From assembly GCA_021828635.1 (NCBI GenBank), contig JAJZEJ010000648.1, forward strand, positions 1 through 6,334: DNA of 6,334 nt, written 5' to 3'. Shown here piece after piece: positions 5,365-6,334 of this stretch. The position numbers and the translations under genes are program-made. Within the stretch, counting starts at the first letter, position 1; each line of letters opens with the position of its first letter. The notes beneath the pieces were generated by a model. That model searched no databases. It saw only the letters and a program-made list of their open reading frames with translations, and had not been told where the DNA came from. This DNA is from Chloroflexota bacterium. GTDB taxonomy: Bacteria > Chloroflexota > Ktedonobacteria > Ktedonobacterales > Ktedonobacteraceae.

Positions 5365-6334
5365 TTAGCTAGCTGATACACCAGCGATGGCGAAGGCCAT
5401 GAGAGGACCTGAAAAGTTATTTGCTTGAGAGACATCCTCATAGTGCGTACTCCACGGTCCAGAAGCGTCGCGTGTGATATGAAAAATATCGTAACTGGTA
5501 CTGAGTAGCGTCACGACGTGGAGCGTACCATCAACATTCGCACATCCGACCCAACCACCAGCAGTGCGACCTTCAGGCGGAGGCGGAGGCTGGTCAGGTG
5601 GTGACTGCCATGTACCCCCCGTAGGAAGGCTGGTGTGATAGATGTACCCTGCTGTGATGGCGCAGAGGTGAAGCGTCGTATCGATAGCAGTACATGCGAG
5701 CCCGGGGGTGTCGTTTATGGGGATGGACACCTGGCTGGTGACATTGGTAAAAGATCCCTGCCAACTTCCATCTGTTCTACGGTAAGTATACCAAATGGTG
5801 TTGGTGGAATCACTCCCAAAGACATGCAGCGTCTCATCGGGAGTGGTGCAGCAAGCAACTCTGATGAAGGCAGGAGTGCCACTGCCACCATTTTGTCCGT
5901 TGACATCTCCATAGAAGCCTTGCCACGTCCCGTCAGATCTCCGCAACGTATGGTAGATGTTTCCTCCCAGGAGGTTTCCACTCCCATCGGTATTGAAAGG
6001 TACCGCACACAGATGAAGGAGACCGCTTGACTCGACCCCCGCACACCCGATCCCGCCAAAGCCTGATGTCGGTGCCCCGGAATTCTGACCATTGACATCC
6101 CCATAAACGCCTTGCCAGCCTCCACCCGGATAGCGAATGGTATGATAGATGTTGTTATTCTGCCTATCGACTCCGCAGACATGAAGGGAAGCCCCTACTC
6201 CTGTACACGCCATAACCGGGAAATACTGCTGGCTATTTCCACACTGTTGATTCACATTGCCCAGAAAGCCTTGCCATTGCCCCTGGTCATTTCTGTAGGT
6301 ATGTAACAATGGTGAACCACCAGGTTGAACTGGA
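5365..6334 (-). CDS. Beta-propeller-like repeat protein, C-terminal 322 residues (5' end outside window)
   Basis: The frame is open to the window edge: codons before the TTG at 6309 continue as P-V-Q-P-G-G-S-P, so the true start and any signal peptide lie outside. It ends at TAA 5365-5367. The visible part has six copies of a unit of about 52 residues built on [IL]-Y-H-T-x-R-x-x-D-G-x-W-Q-G-x-Y-G-D-V-N-G-Q, a variable stretch, then V-x-C and L-H-[VL]. The key Trp codons fall at 6274, 6115, 5923, 5761, 5608 and 5452; spacing is 51-54 residues, with one of 64. This is the pattern of lectin- or tectonin-like beta-propellers, where each repeat is a blade, but I cannot name the family. The fifth unit carries a Pro-rich insertion (PPDQPPPPPEG). 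Cysteines recur at the end strands. It reads towards the IS, so its transcript would enter the transposase gene. Secretion and sugar binding are guesses. Confidence 0.75.
   Translation of the reverse strand, partial: PVQPGGSPLLHTYRNDQGQWQGFLGNVNQQCGNSQQYFPVMACTGVGASLHVCGVDRQNNNIYHTIRYPGGGWQGVYGDVNGQNSGAPTSGFGGIGCAGVESSGLLHLCAVPFNTDGSGNLLGGNIYHTLRRSDGTWQGFYGDVNGQNGGSGTPAFIRVACCTTPDETLHVFGSDSTNTIWYTYRRTDGSWQGSFTNVTSQVSIPINDTPGLACTAIDTTLHLCAITAGYIYHTSLPTGGTWQSPPDQPPPPPEGRTAGGWVGCANVDGTLHVVTLLSTSYDIFHITRDASGPWSTHYEDVSQANNFSGPLMAFAIAGVSAS

Noticed and set aside
1..6334. CRISPR array, defence system or toxin-antitoxin module
   Set aside because: No regularly spaced identical repeats with unique spacers and no recognisable nuclease, methylase or antitoxin-type gene were seen.

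Overview
The window looks like a piece of a free-living bacterial chromosome with an accessory, transfer-prone centre. G+C is moderate. An FHA protein, a membrane-anchored solenoid protein, a beta-propeller repeat protein and an IS701-like insertion sequence sit close together. This resembles the large, IS-rich genomes of Chloroflexota of the Ktedonobacter type. That assignment is inferred from gene style only; there is no rRNA or marker gene to prove it.

Left part (1-2150) is read leftwards. A promoter at 2143-2148 precedes a small cupin gene (1628-2098). Next is a single-pass membrane protein with an acidic/Arg-rich cytoplasmic tail and an exported domain of G-N-[IVL] repeats (339-1544). 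Then, behind its own good promoter (296-324), comes the N-terminus of an FHA-domain protein that runs off the window (1-188). The cupin and membrane genes could form one transcript. The FHA gene can be transcribed separately.

Centre (2184-3592) is read rightwards. It holds a complete tRNA-Asn(GTT) with encoded CCA and a clear promoter. After it come 156 bp rich in hairpins and a two-part direct repeat, then an intact tyrosine recombinase with all six catalytic residues. A recombinase directly behind a tRNA in the same orientation is the usual layout at one edge of an integrated element, so 2311 may be near an island boundary.

Right part (3787-6334) begins with a 1512-bp insertion sequence bounded by perfect 17-bp inverted repeats. 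Its transposase, read leftwards, is broken by an apparent 2-bp duplication that separates Y and R from E and K of the catalytic signature. The transposase ribosome-binding site lies in one arm of a stem-loop, a layout that would silence translation from read-through transcripts. Beyond it is the 3' part of a secreted-looking or surface-type protein made of about six 52-residue blade repeats, transcribed towards the IS and cut by the window edge.

I see no CRISPR array, no defence operon and no toxin-antitoxin pair. The observations most worth checking are the tRNA/recombinase junction with its repeats, and the IS with its attenuating leader and frameshift.
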